Shown piece by piece: positions 10,175-19,016 of a stretch of 39,726 nucleotides of DNA. Below the pieces are notes generated by a model. It saw only the letters and a list, made by a program, of their open reading frames with translations. It had not been told where the DNA came from and ran no database searches. The DNA lies in the NCBI GenBank assembly GCA_902475005.1, contig CABRXV010000011.1, positions 1 to 39,726 on the forward strand. The letters run 5' to 3'. How positions within the stretch are numbered: the stretch's first letter is position 1; each line of letters begins with the position of its first letter. Source of the DNA: CABRXV01 sp900754955. Lineage in GTDB: Bacteria > Actinomycetota > Coriobacteriia > Coriobacteriales > Eggerthellaceae. The position numbers and the translations under genes are program-made.

Positions 10175-11461
10175 ATGGCTGAGGAATCGAAGCGCGCCGC
10201 GCGACGGAAGAAGCAGGTGGGCGTCGCTGCACGCGACCGCCTGCGCAACCGCCGCGTGGCGCGCGTGTGCATTGCGCTCATCGCGCTCGTCGTCGCGTTC
10301 GCGGCAGGTTTCGCCGTGCGCAGTCAGGTGTCGTTCGTCGCTTCGCTCGGCTTCCCAGTCGGCGAGGAGGCGCAGGCGACGCAGGGCCCCGCATCGCAGA
10401 AGACGGTGTACGACTCCATCACGGCGCGCATCGAAGAGGTGGAGGACCTGCTCGCCGAGAACAGCTTCGACACCTACGACCTCCAGGCGTCGACGGATGA
10501 GATGATCGACGCCCTGCTCAAGAGCACGGGCGATCCGTATGCGGCCTACTACGATCCCGAGCGGTACGCGAACCAGATCAGGGAAACGACCGATCGCTCG
10601 TATGCGGGCGTCGGCGTGCTGTTCTCCGACTACAACGGACGCGCGTACGTCACGGACGTCTTCGAGGGCTCCGAGGCCGAGGCTAAGAACGTGCGCCCGG
10701 GCGACTACGTCGTCTCGATCGACGGCGACAGCAGCCATGCGTGGTCGATGACCGAGGTGGTGAACGCCATCGCGGCGAAGAACGGCGAAAGCGTCACGAT
10801 CACCTGGGTGCATCCCACCAACGCCGAGACGGCCGACGGCACCGAGTACACCACCACGCTTGTCTGCCAGCGCTACGACGAGCCGAACGTGGAGACGAAT
10901 CTCGTCGACGGGGTGGGCTACATCAGCCTTCAGCAGATCACGCAGTCCTCTTCCGAGCTCGTGCAGACGGCGGTGGAGGATCTGAGCGCGCAGGGCGCCA
11001 CGTCGTTCGTGCTCGATCTGCGCAACAATCCCGGCGGCTACCTCACGCAGGCGGTCGACATCGCGAGCCTGTTCATTCAGAGCGGCGTGCTCGTGCAGAT
11101 CAACGGCGTCGACGGCGTAACGACCCGCACCGCGTCGGGCGTGACGCTCACCGATGCGCCCATGGTGGTGCTCGTCAACGAGCAGACCTCGGCGGCGGCT
11201 GAGGTGCTCGCTGCTGCGCTGCAGGACAACCAGCGCGCCGAGGTGGTCGGCCAGACGACGAAGGGCAAGGGTTCGGTGCAGGTGACGCGCGAGCTTTCCT
11301 TCGGCGGTGCCGTGCGCTACACCGCTGCCTACTATCTGAGCCCGCTCGGCCACGACATCAACGGCGTGGGTATCGTGCCCGACATCGAGATCGCTGCCGA
11401 GGAGCTGTCCTCCGACGTGCAGCTGCTCGTGGCGCTCGACACCGCGCGCTCACTCGCGTAG
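10175..11461 (+). CDS. S41 C-terminal processing protease family protein, catalytic serine position altered
   Basis: CtpA/Prc-type proteins cut the C-termini of exported proteins outside the membrane. The 428-residue protein has a basic N-terminus, one membrane anchor (about 29-49), a PDZ domain (about 144-230, with SYAGVGVLF and VRPGDYVVSIDG) and a tail-specific protease core. DLRNNPGG (281-288) and the lysine of GKGSVQ (Lys365) are present. In family members the catalytic serine lies 25 residues before that lysine, in SASASE or TASAAE. Here the segment reads NEQTSAAAE, which puts Ala340 at the catalytic position and Ser339 one residue early. The protein may be inactive, or use Ser339. It starts at an ATG 42 bases after ftsX, with AGGACGGA upstream. 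Confidence 0.88.
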   Translation: MAEESKRAARRKKQVGVAARDRLRNRRVARVCIALIALVVAFAAGFAVRSQVSFVASLGFPVGEEAQATQGPASQKTVYDSITARIEEVEDLLAENSFDTYDLQASTDEMIDALLKSTGDPYAAYYDPERYANQIRETTDRSYAGVGVLFSDYNGRAYVTDVFEGSEAEAKNVRPGDYVVSIDGDSSHAWSMTEVVNAIAAKNGESVTITWVHPTNAETADGTEYTTTLVCQRYDEPNVETNLVDGVGYISLQQITQSSSELVQTAVEDLSAQGATSFVLDLRNNPGGYLTQAVDIASLFIQSGVLVQINGVDGVTTRTASGVTLTDAPMVVLVNEQTSAAAEVLAAALQDNQRAEVVGQTTKGKGSVQVTRELSFGGAVRYTAAYYLSPLGHDINGVGIVPDIEIAAEELSSDVQLLVALDTARSLA

Positions 11462-11486
11462 CGCAACGCTTCGAGCCGAGGCTGCC

Positions 11487-13757
11487 GTGTCGCGTTCGCG
11501 TGCCCATACCCGCCGCAAACCCCGCTCGCACCCGCGCGGCGTGCTCGTGGTGCGCACTGAGGGGTTTGGCTTCGTTCAGACGTCGGAGGGGGCGTTCTTC
11601 ATTCCGCGTAAGGCGCTCGGCGGCGCGTTCGACGGCGACGTGGTGGAAGTGGCGCCGATCGTAGACGCGCGCCGCGGTGCGCGCACGGCTGCCGGGCGCG
11701 GCTCGAACGGAAATCCCGCCGCGCGCGTCGTGCGTGTGGTTGAGCGCGCGCACGAGGTGCTCATCGGGCGCTACGAAGAGGCTGAACCGTTCGGCGTGGT
11801 GGTTCCCGAAGATCCGCGCATCCCGTACGACATCTTCACGCGGCGCGCCGATGCGCCTCAGGTGCCCGACGGCGCGCTCGTGCGCGTGCGCATCGTGGAG
11901 TATCCCACGCGCACCTCAGCGGCCACGGGTGTGGTTGAGGAGGTGCTTGCCGAGGGTGCTGATGCACGGGCGGGCGTCGAGGTGGTGATCGCGCGCCACA
12001 AGCTTGAGACGTCGTTCTCGCCTTCAGCCCTCGAAGAGGCGGCTTCCGCGCAGCTCGATGCGGCAGGTGCGCTTGCAGAGGGCTACCGCGACCTGCGCGA
12101 CCGCTTCGTGTTCACGATCGACCCCGAAGACGCGCGCGACTTTGATGATGCGCTGTCTATTTGTTCCGTCGGTGCTGACGCACCGTCGGAACCTGCCGAC
12201 GTTGCGGCTTCCCCTGGCACCCGATCTTCGCGTGATCCCGGGGGCTCGCCTACCGAAGTAGGCTTCGCCCCCGCGATCCCGCGAACCTCGGGCACCAGGG
12301 AAACCCTCGCTGACTTGGGTTCGACCGGCGATTCCACTGATTCTCCCGCACCAGACGGCGCCTCGCTGACGTTACGAACGACTGGTGGCTCTCTTGGTGT
12401 TGCGGCTTCCTCCATCCGTCCGCTTTCGGGCGAGGGCTGGGAGGGGGCGGGGGAGGCGCGGTGGCGGCTTGGCGTGCACATCGCCGATGTGGCGCACTAC
12501 GTCCCGTGGAACTCGTCGATCGACTTCGACGCGCGCCGTCGCGCTACGAGCGTGTACCTCGTCGATCGTGTGATTCCCATGCTGCCGCCCGAGCTGTCCG
12601 AGGATCTCTGTTCGCTGCGTCCCGGTGAGGAGCGGCGCACGCTGACGGTCGATCTCTTTCTCGATGCGCGTGGGCGTCTCGTGCGCTACGAGATCTACCC
12701 CGCGCTCATCCGCTCGCACGCGCGCCTGTCCTACGGGGAGGCGCAGCGCCTCATCGAGCGCGCTTCCGATGCCGACGCAGCCGCGGACGTGGCGTCGCGC
12801 GTGCGCACGCTCGCGCGCCTCGGCGAGCTGCGCGAGGGCATCCGGACGCGCTGCGGCGCGATCGACTTCTCCGTACCCGAGGCGAAGGTGCGTCTCGACG
12901 ACGAGGGGCGGGCGGTCGAGATCACGCTGCGCGAGAAGAACGCCGCGACGCGCCTTGTCGAGCAGGCGATGATCCTCGCGAACGAGGCGGTGGCGCGCGC
13001 GTTGTGCGCGCGGGAGTGGCCGTGCGTGTTCCGCGTGCACGAGCGCCCGTCCGCTTCTTCGCTCGCAAGTCTCGTTCCCGTGCTTGAGGAATTCCCGTGG
13101 TTCACCGACGAGCTCGGCGTGCGCCTTGCGCGCGGCGAGGCGGCGGCGATCCAGGAAGCGCTTGCGGCGAGCCGCAAGCGGGCGGAGGGGGAACTCGTCT
13201 CATCGCTGCTGCTGCGCGCGATGAAGCGCGCGGTGTACCGCCCCGCGCGTGAGGAGCACTACGGGCTTGCTTCGGCTGCATACTGCCATTTCACGAGCCC
13301 CATTCGCCGCTATCCCGACCTCGTGGTGCACCGCATGCTCCACGCGTGCCTCACGCGGCGCCCGCAGCTGTTCGACCAGGAGGTTGCCGCGTTGCCGTGG
13401 ATCGCTGAGCACGCGTCCGATGCGGAGCGCGTGGCCGACGATGCAGCACGGGAGTCGCAGGAGCTCAAGATGATCGAGTACCTTGAGCAGTACGTCGGCG
13501 CCTCGTTCTCGGGTGTGGTGTCGGGCGTTGCCCAGGGCGGTCTGTTCGTGCGGCTCGAATGCACGGCGGAGGGCTTCCTTCCCGTGCGCGCGCTTGGCGA
13601 CGAGTACTTCGCCTTCGATGCCGAGCGCCATGCGCTCACGGGGGAGGAGACGGGCCGTCGCTGGAGGCTCGGCCAGCGCATCGCCGTGACGCTGCGCGCC
13701 GCCGACGCGCAGGCGGGCACGCTTGCGTTCTCCCTGGCGCGCGGGTCGCGCCCGTAG
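11487..13757 (+). CDS. rnr: Ribonuclease R / RNB-family exoribonuclease with large in-frame insertion
   Basis: RNase R is a processive 3' to 5' exoribonuclease that degrades structured RNA. The 756-residue protein has an N-terminal cold-shock-like domain (GFGFVQTSEGAFFIPR), the RNB catalytic domain with metal-binding IDPEDARDFDDA (211-222), HFTSPIRRYPDLVVHR later in the domain, and a C-terminal S1 domain ending in LAFSLARG. Between DDALSI and RWRLGVHIADV, where relatives have only a few residues, lie about 100 extra residues (about 225-324) rich in Ser, Thr, Gly, Pro and Asp. The DNA for this stretch contains a full copy of the dispersed two-hairpin element (12163-12322) plus further tail-like sequence. 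No stop or frameshift is introduced. The GTG start at 11487 sits 25 bases after the preceding gene and has only a weak ribosome binding site. Confidence 0.92.
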   Translation: MSRSRAHTRRKPRSHPRGVLVVRTEGFGFVQTSEGAFFIPRKALGGAFDGDVVEVAPIVDARRGARTAAGRGSNGNPAARVVRVVERAHEVLIGRYEEAEPFGVVVPEDPRIPYDIFTRRADAPQVPDGALVRVRIVEYPTRTSAATGVVEEVLAEGADARAGVEVVIARHKLETSFSPSALEEAASAQLDAAGALAEGYRDLRDRFVFTIDPEDARDFDDALSICSVGADAPSEPADVAASPGTRSSRDPGGSPTEVGFAPAIPRTSGTRETLADLGSTGDSTDSPAPDGASLTLRTTGGSLGVAASSIRPLSGEGWEGAGEARWRLGVHIADVAHYVPWNSSIDFDARRRATSVYLVDRVIPMLPPELSEDLCSLRPGEERRTLTVDLFLDARGRLVRYEIYPALIRSHARLSYGEAQRLIERASDADAAADVASRVRTLARLGELREGIRTRCGAIDFSVPEAKVRLDDEGRAVEITLREKNAATRLVEQAMILANEAVARALCAREWPCVFRVHERPSASSLASLVPVLEEFPWFTDELGVRLARGEAAAIQEALAASRKRAEGELVSSLLLRAMKRAVYRPAREEHYGLASAAYCHFTSPIRRYPDLVVHRMLHACLTRRPQLFDQEVAALPWIAEHASDAERVADDAARESQELKMIEYLEQYVGASFSGVVSGVAQGGLFVRLECTAEGFLPVRALGDEYFAFDAERHALTGEETGRRWRLGQRIAVTLRAADAQAGTLAFSLARGSRP
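12163..12322 (+). repeat. Two-hairpin dispersed element, copy 2 (inside rnr, in frame)
   Basis: H1: GTTCCGTCGGTGC (12163-12175) pairs with 12180-12192 around loop TGAC with one mismatch. GACGTTGCG is at 12198-12206. H2 has outer arms 12209-12224 and 12288-12302 with imperfect pairing. Its inner arms pair CGGGGGC with GCCCCCG, flanked by GATC on both sides, and then GCCTAC with GTAGGC. The tail CCCTCGCTGACTTGGGTTC ends at 12322. A second tail-like block, CCTCGCTGACG, lies at 12361-12371. The element is translated without interruption. Confidence 0.8.
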
Positions 13758-13902
13758 CGCGCAGGGTAACGCGCCTGCGTTCGCAGGTCTTCGGCGCACA
13801 GCGGTGATGCGCCGCGCGAGATCGGCCCGCATCTGCGGATTATCTGCGCTGGCGCGGTGTGAATGCGGCACGCGAGGGCGCCTTCGTCCCGTTCGGCGCC
13901 GC

Positions 13903-16900
13903 CTACCCCTCGAGCAGCTCCATGAGCTCTTCCCGCGTCAGGCTCGACAGCGCCGCCGCGCCCGTTTGGCCCACCACGGCGTCGGCAAGCGCGGCTTTGC
14001 GCTCCTGGAGGCTCAGAATACGCTCCTCGATGGTTCCCTTCGCGATCATCTTGTACACCGTCACCACGTCGGTCTGCCCGATGCGGTGCGCGCGATCGGT
14101 CGCCTGGTTCACGGCGGCGGCGTTCCACCACGGATCGGCGTGGATCACCACCGACGCGCCGATGAGGTTGAGGCCGGTGCCGCCCGCCTTGAGCGACACG
14201 AGGAACACCGGCACGTCGTCGTCGTTGAACGCCTGGGCGCGCTCGAGGCGCTCCTTCTTCGGCGTCGATCCCGTGATCGTGTAGTAGGCGATGCCCCGCG
14301 CGGCAAGCTCGGAGGCGAGTTCATCGAGGTAGCTTGTGAACTGGGAGAACACGAGCGCCTTCTCGCCCGATGCGCGCGTTTGCTCGATGAGGTCGAGGAT
14401 GGCGCGCGTTTTCGCGGCTCCTCCGCGGTAGTTCTCGTAGAGCAGCGCGGGGTCGAGCGCAATCTGGCGCAGCTTCGTGAGCTCGGCAAGCACCTCGATG
14501 CGGTTGCGCGCGAGGACGGGGTCGGGCGTGCGGCTCGCGGAGTTCTTCTTCTGGCGGTTGAGGCTCTCGCGCAGGCTCTGCTCGTTGGCGAGGTAGAGGC
14601 GGCGCTGCTCCTCATCGAGCGGCACGAAGATGACCGAGTCGATCTTGTCGGGCAGATCGGGCAGCACGTCGCGCTTGAGGCGGCGCAGCACGAAGGGCTC
14701 CACGAGCGATCGGAGGGTGTGCGCCGCCTCCTCGTCGCCGCCGACGATGCCGAGCTCGAAGCGCTTGCGGAAGCGCTCGTAGGTGCCGAGGAACCCAGGC
14801 ATGAGGAAGTCGAAGATCGACCAGATCTCCGACAGGCGGTTCTCGATGGGCGTGCCCGTGAGCGCGAAGCGATGCGCCGAGCGGATGCGCTTCACGGCGC
14901 GCGTGGTGAGCGTGGCGTGGTTCTTGATGTACTGCGCTTCGTCGATCACGTGGCACCAGTAGGAGCGCGATTCGAACGCTTCGGCATCGACGCGCACGAG
15001 GTCGTACGAGACCACGAACACGTCGACGCCGCGCTCGGCGCGGATGCGCGCACGTTCGGCGGGCGGCCCCTCGACGGCGCGCACCGTGAGGCTCGGTGCG
15101 AAGGCGGCAAACTCGGCGAGCCAGTTGTACACGAGCGAGGCGGGGCAGGTGATGAGCGCCGGGCCCCGGTCGCGCGCCTCGTCGCGCCGTGCGAGCAGCA
15201 GGCTGATGAGCTGAATCGACTTGCCGAGGCCCATCTCGTCGGCGAGGATGCCGCCGAAGCCGAGGTCGGTGAGCGCCGAGAGCCAGCGGAAACCCTCGAG
15301 CTGGTAGGGGCGCAGCGTGCCCTGCAGGTCGGCGGGCGGCTCGTAGTCGCTTTGCTTCACGGTGCGGAAGCGGTTGACGTAGCTTTCGAACGATGCGCTG
15401 CGGCGGGCGTCGGAGAACTCGCGATCGAGGAAGAACGCGCGGTAGGTGGGCAGCTCGACGTGCCCCGCAGCGAGGGCGTCGCTTGCGATGCCGAGGTCGT
15501 CCATCATGCGGGAGAGCTCGTGGAGGTCCATGTCGGCGAGATCGAGAAACGCCCCGTCGCGCAGCCGATGGAAGCGCTTGCGCTTGCGGTAGCTCGCGAG
15601 CACGCCCGCCAAGTCGGCGGGGTCGAGGTCGTCGGCGGACACGTCAAGGTCGACGAGGTCGCCGGCGAGGGAGAGGCCGATCTGCAGACGCGGCTTGCGT
15701 GAGGAGACGATGCGGTCGAATGCGGGTGTGGTGAACACCGTGCCGAGAGCGCGGAAGCGCGCGAGCCCGCCGAGGAAGAGCTCGGCCACGGCCTCGTCGT
15801 CATCGAGCGACAGCGTGGCGTCGGCATCGAAGAAGGTGCGCGCAAGCTCGATGCCGCGCCGCTCGAGCACCTCGTCGCGCAGCGGCACGGCATCGTCGTC
15901 TCGGTCGGTTTCCTCGGGGGAGAACGCCTCGCCTCCCGCGAGCGTCACCGACGGCTCGAGGAGCGTGAAGCGATGCGCGCCGTAGGCCACCTGCACCACC
16001 GTGTAAATGACTTTCTCGGCGCGATCGAAGTAGAACGTAAGCTCGCCGGGAACGGGGCGAAGAGCCTCGAGCTCAGGCGGCGCATCGACGCCGATGGTGT
16101 CCTCGAGCAGCGGCAGCACCGTCGCGCAGAACAGCGGTGCGTCCTCGGGGGCGATGAAAAGGCTGTCGTCGTTGGAGCGGTACACGCTGCGCAGGAACTC
16201 GCCGACGCGGGCGAACGAGGGCGTGCAGCGGTGGAGCGTCGCGTCGCGCAGGACGATCATGCGATCGGCGGCGCAGGCGAACACGATGGCTTCGTCGCGT
16301 TCGATGAGATAGCCGCCGTCCTCCTCGCGTTCGATGCGCAGCGGCACGCGCGGATCCTCGTCGACGACCGTGACGTTCTGGTGCGCGGGCATGCTGCCGT
16401 CGGTGCAGTCGAGGTCGAACGGTGCATCGGCGATGAGGTCGACGAGATCGACGGCCTCCTCTTCGCTCAGGTCGAGGGCGCGCCCGACGGCGGCGCGCCG
16501 CGAGCGCGTATGCCAGGAGAGGGCTCCGTCCTGCTGGCTGCGACGCTCGATCGCGCGCCTGATGAACGAGACGAGGCGGTGGCTGCGCGCGTCGAAGGCG
16601 CCGAGCGTGTGCGCGAACGAGAGGCGCTTGCCGTACGTCACGACGGCGCCCGTGTCGAACGCCTCGGCGAAGTCGCTGATGCTCTTCATCACGTAGCTGC
16701 TCTGCGGGCCTCTGATCTTGAAGCGGGCCGACCAGTTCTCGAAACCGTACGACAGCGTTACGTCGATGCGGACGGATCCTGCGGGAACGTCGTCGTGCGC
16801 GGCGCGCTCGGCGCGATGCATGAACGCGGTGATGGAGGGGCTCGTCTCGGGTGCGCGGTTGCGCTTGAACCCCGCGAAGCGCTCAGGTTCGCGCAGGTAG

Positions 16901-17187
16901 GCGAGCGCAAGGGCGGCAGCGTGCTTGCACATGCCGTCGGTGCGCATGCTCGCGGGGCACGTGCAGGCGAAGTCGAGCACCTCGCCGTGATCTTCGTCGA
17001 GCGCGACTTGCACGCGGTAGCGGTCGGTCCAGCCGCTCGAGGCGGCGACGAAGGCGAGCAGTTTCGTCTCCCCGTAGCTGAGGCGGCACTGGGGCGATAC
17101 GATGTTGCGCGGCTTCTCGGCGATCTGGCGGGCGCGCTGCATGGTGCGCTCGGGGCACCTTTGGGCGACATCGGCTTCGGTGATCAT
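13903..17187 (-). CDS. SWIM zinc-finger SNF2-family helicase/ATPase
   Basis: This is a large DNA- or nucleoprotein-remodelling ATPase of the SNF2 superfamily, 1094 residues long. Near the N-terminus a SWIM zinc finger is visible (Cys75, Cys77, Cys87, His89 in FACTCPA...CKHA). A long middle region (about 100-600) resembles the accessory domain of bacterial SNF2 proteins. The two motor lobes follow: Walker A ILADEMGLGKS (about 648-656), DEAQY (about 747), TGTPIENRL, and in lobe 2 VSLKAGGTGLNL and the HRIGQ motif (about 1032). The ATG at 17187 is preceded on the minus strand by AGAGGTGAT. It converges on rnr with about 145 bases between. Family members are widespread in Gram-positive bacteria, but the cellular role is not established; I assign no substrate. 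Confidence 0.92.
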   Translation of the reverse strand: MITEADVAQRCPERTMQRARQIAEKPRNIVSPQCRLSYGETKLLAFVAASSGWTDRYRVQVALDEDHGEVLDFACTCPASMRTDGMCKHAAALALAYLREPERFAGFKRNRAPETSPSITAFMHRAERAAHDDVPAGSVRIDVTLSYGFENWSARFKIRGPQSSYVMKSISDFAEAFDTGAVVTYGKRLSFAHTLGAFDARSHRLVSFIRRAIERRSQQDGALSWHTRSRRAAVGRALDLSEEEAVDLVDLIADAPFDLDCTDGSMPAHQNVTVVDEDPRVPLRIEREEDGGYLIERDEAIVFACAADRMIVLRDATLHRCTPSFARVGEFLRSVYRSNDDSLFIAPEDAPLFCATVLPLLEDTIGVDAPPELEALRPVPGELTFYFDRAEKVIYTVVQVAYGAHRFTLLEPSVTLAGGEAFSPEETDRDDDAVPLRDEVLERRGIELARTFFDADATLSLDDDEAVAELFLGGLARFRALGTVFTTPAFDRIVSSRKPRLQIGLSLAGDLVDLDVSADDLDPADLAGVLASYRKRKRFHRLRDGAFLDLADMDLHELSRMMDDLGIASDALAAGHVELPTYRAFFLDREFSDARRSASFESYVNRFRTVKQSDYEPPADLQGTLRPYQLEGFRWLSALTDLGFGGILADEMGLGKSIQLISLLLARRDEARDRGPALITCPASLVYNWLAEFAAFAPSLTVRAVEGPPAERARIRAERGVDVFVVSYDLVRVDAEAFESRSYWCHVIDEAQYIKNHATLTTRAVKRIRSAHRFALTGTPIENRLSEIWSIFDFLMPGFLGTYERFRKRFELGIVGGDEEAAHTLRSLVEPFVLRRLKRDVLPDLPDKIDSVIFVPLDEEQRRLYLANEQSLRESLNRQKKNSASRTPDPVLARNRIEVLAELTKLRQIALDPALLYENYRGGAAKTRAILDLIEQTRASGEKALVFSQFTSYLDELASELAARGIAYYTITGSTPKKERLERAQAFNDDDVPVFLVSLKAGGTGLNLIGASVVIHADPWWNAAAVNQATDRAHRIGQTDVVTVYKMIAKGTIEERILSLQERKAALADAVVGQTGAAALSSLTREELMELLEG

Positions 17188-17358
17188 CGGAAATCACCTC
17201 TGAACAGGCGGAATGCGAATGAAACCGTCATGCGCCTACCTCCTCGAAACTGCGCGGCCGCCGGTGTCGTGCGGCAGCGCCGGCCGCACGATCGGAAAAA
17301 GAGCATCAGTCATCATAGCACGCCGCCGCCTGCCGCTCGTCGCGTGCGGCACCGTATG

Positions 17359-17520
17359 TGCGTGCGCGCCGGAGCAGCGGCGATGATGCGTGCGCGCCGG
17401 AGCAGCGGCGGTGATGTATGCCCACCCGGGCGGCGGCGGTGGCGCATGTGGACCTGGGCGGCGGCGATGATGCGTGCGCGCCGGAGTAGCGGCGGTGGCG
17501 TATGCGCCGGGCGGAGATGG
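17359..17520. repeat. Degenerate tandem repeat, about 28-30 bp unit, six copies
   Basis: The unit approximates TGCGTGCGCGCCGGAGCAGC followed by GGCGRTGA. Units begin near 17359, 17387, 17415, 17447, 17471 and 17503. Copies 1, 2 and 5 are near-identical; copies 3, 4 and 6 are diverged or shortened. The array lies in the 436-base gap (17188-17623) between the divergent helicase and corA genes. The rest of that gap shows only the corA promoter. Confidence 0.7.
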
Positions 17521-17585
17521 CTCCGTCCCGTAGCGATCTTTTACGCCGATTTTGCAGAGCTTGGCAGCAGATGTTCCGGGCGCCG

Positions 17586-17594
17586 TGCTATGTT
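17586..17594 (+). promoter_or_regulatory. Extended -10 promoter of corA
   Basis: TGCTATGTT (17586-17594) is an extended -10 box 30 bases before the chosen corA start. TTGGCA at 17561-17566 is too far upstream (22-base spacer) to be a standard -35. Confidence 0.45.
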
Positions 17595-17623
17595 GAAGGG
17601 CGCATCTGATGAAGGGAGGCGCA

Positions 17624-18562
17624 GTGATCGAGTATTTTCGAACCGATGAGCAGACGCGCTCGCTCGTGAAACTCGAGACGGAGCGCGCGGGCTGCTGGAT
17701 TGCGCTTTTCGCGCCCACAGCGGCCGAGATCGACCAGATCGCGCGCCGTTTCTCCATCGACGAAGCCGATCTGCGCGCCCCGCTCGACCTCGAAGAGGTG
17801 TCGCGCGTCGAGGTGGCCGACACCTACACGATGTTCATTGTCGACACGCCAGTGCGCAGCGGTGCTCCTGAGAGCCACGGCTTCGAGACGATCCCGATCG
17901 CGGTGTTCGAGACGCCCCATCACGTGATCTCGGTGTGCTCGCGCTACCACATTCCCATCATCTCCCTCCTCAAGGCGCAGCGGGGACTCTACGACACGGG
18001 GATGATCAAGGAGTTCACGAGCGATCTGCTCATGGCATCGTCGACGGCGTACTTCAATGCGCTGCGCGAGCTCAACCGCTGCCGCACGGAGGTGTCGTCG
18101 AGCAGCGAGCGACCCTCGCGCAAGGATCTCGAGGAGCTCTACGCGCTCGATGCGTCGTTCGTCTACTTCACCACGTCGCTCGCGACGAACGACGCCGCCT
18201 TCGAGCGTTACCGCCGCTACGTGCTCGTCGGCAGCAGCAAAGAGGTGAAGGATCTCTTCGACGACGTGGCGCTTGAGAACCGCCAGGCGCTTGAGACGAC
18301 GCGCATCTACTCCGACATTCTCGATTCGGCCATCGATCACTTCGGCCTCATGATGGACTACGACCTCAACCGCACCATGCAGCTCGTCGCCACGCTCACG
18401 CTCGTGCTCTGCGTGCCCACGGTTATCGGCGGACTCTTCGGCATGAACCTCGGCGGCATCCCGCTCGCCGACGCTCCCTACGGCTTCGCCCTCGTCACCG
18501 GCCTCACCGCGCTCGTGCTCGTCGCGCTGCTCGTCCTCCTCAAGCGCCTGCGGTGGTTTTAG
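17624..18562 (+). CDS. corA: CorA-family magnesium/divalent cation transporter
   Basis: CorA proteins are pentameric channels that bring Mg2+ (some Co2+ or Zn2+) into the cell. The 312-residue protein has the large cytoplasmic N-terminal domain and two C-terminal membrane helices. The family signature GMN is present in GGLFGMNLGGIP at the end of the first helix, and a short basic tail (LLKRLRWF) closes the chain. The GTG at 17624 is preferred because AAGGGAGG lies 5 bases upstream; the ATG at 17609 would place that site inside the coding region. The gene is monocistronic and is followed by a repeat-rich stretch without genes. Confidence 0.93.
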   Translation: MIEYFRTDEQTRSLVKLETERAGCWIALFAPTAAEIDQIARRFSIDEADLRAPLDLEEVSRVEVADTYTMFIVDTPVRSGAPESHGFETIPIAVFETPHHVISVCSRYHIPIISLLKAQRGLYDTGMIKEFTSDLLMASSTAYFNALRELNRCRTEVSSSSERPSRKDLEELYALDASFVYFTTSLATNDAAFERYRRYVLVGSSKEVKDLFDDVALENRQALETTRIYSDILDSAIDHFGLMMDYDLNRTMQLVATLTLVLCVPTVIGGLFGMNLGGIPLADAPYGFALVTGLTALVLVALLVLLKRLRWF

Positions 18563-18563
18563 A

Positions 18564-18725
18564 GCGGGTGCTGTCGTCCCGTTGCGTCGCGCTCCGTTTC
18601 GCATGTTACGTTCTGATGCGGGGTTTTGCCGCCCCATTGCGTTGCGCTCCGTTTCGTGCGCCGCGCCCAGCCGCGGGTGCTGCCTCCCGTCAGTCAGTGC
18701 TCCTGGTCTCGAGCGTCTCTTAGTT
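18564..18725. repeat. Imperfect tandem repeat, 54-55 bp unit, about three copies
   Basis: Copies start at 18564, 18618 and 18673, each with GCGGGTGCTG or GCGGGGTTTTG. The first two share GCGCTCCGTTTCG near position 25-40 of the unit; the third is more diverged. It begins directly after the corA stop. No open frame here looks like a gene. Confidence 0.6.
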
Positions 18726-18746
18726 GCGTTCTCTTCCGTCGGCATC

Positions 18747-18799
18747 TGCCAACAAACGGATTTTTTGCCAAAACGTGGCATTTTTTACGTTTGTTGGCG
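18747..18799. repeat. AT-rich nested palindrome, copy A
   Basis: GCCAACAAACG (18748-18758) pairs perfectly over 11 bp with CGTTTGTTGGC (18788-18798). Inside it, TGCCA and TGGCA (18766-18780) form a second hairpin flanked by T runs on both sides. A related palindrome with the same outer arms lies at 18968-19016. The whole stretch 18563-19205 has no recognisable gene and is clearly more AT-rich than its surroundings. Confidence 0.7.
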
Positions 18800-18967
18800 C
18801 ATTTGCCTCTCGTAATCGTCTCTGGGCGACCCTCACGCGTGCAGAGAAAAGAAATATTCTCAATTCGCTATCGTATTGAACTGGTGAAACGGTGCAGTGC
18901 CTTTTGCCCGAAGCTTTCATTCGCTTCTCGAACGTCTTGCTGCAGCGTGTCAGAGGACTCAAAGTTT

Positions 18968-19016
18968 CCAACAAACGTAATTTTTTCCGGAAATTGGCAA
19001 AAACGCCGTTTGTTGG
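18968..19016. repeat. AT-rich nested palindrome, copy B
   Basis: CCAACAAACG (18968-18977) pairs perfectly with CGTTTGTTGG (19007-19016). The interior differs from copy A but keeps the pattern of an A/T run of 5-6 bases next to each arm. The two copies give four half-sites of the form (A/T)5-6, two or three bases, CGTTTGTTGG. Confidence 0.7.

Noticed and set aside
12163..12322. rnr as a broken gene
   Set aside because: The insertion keeps the frame without stop codons, and all catalytic and S1 motifs on both sides are intact.
17359..17520. Possible CRISPR array
   Set aside because: The units are directly adjacent and diverged, with no unique spacers of constant length and no cas genes nearby.
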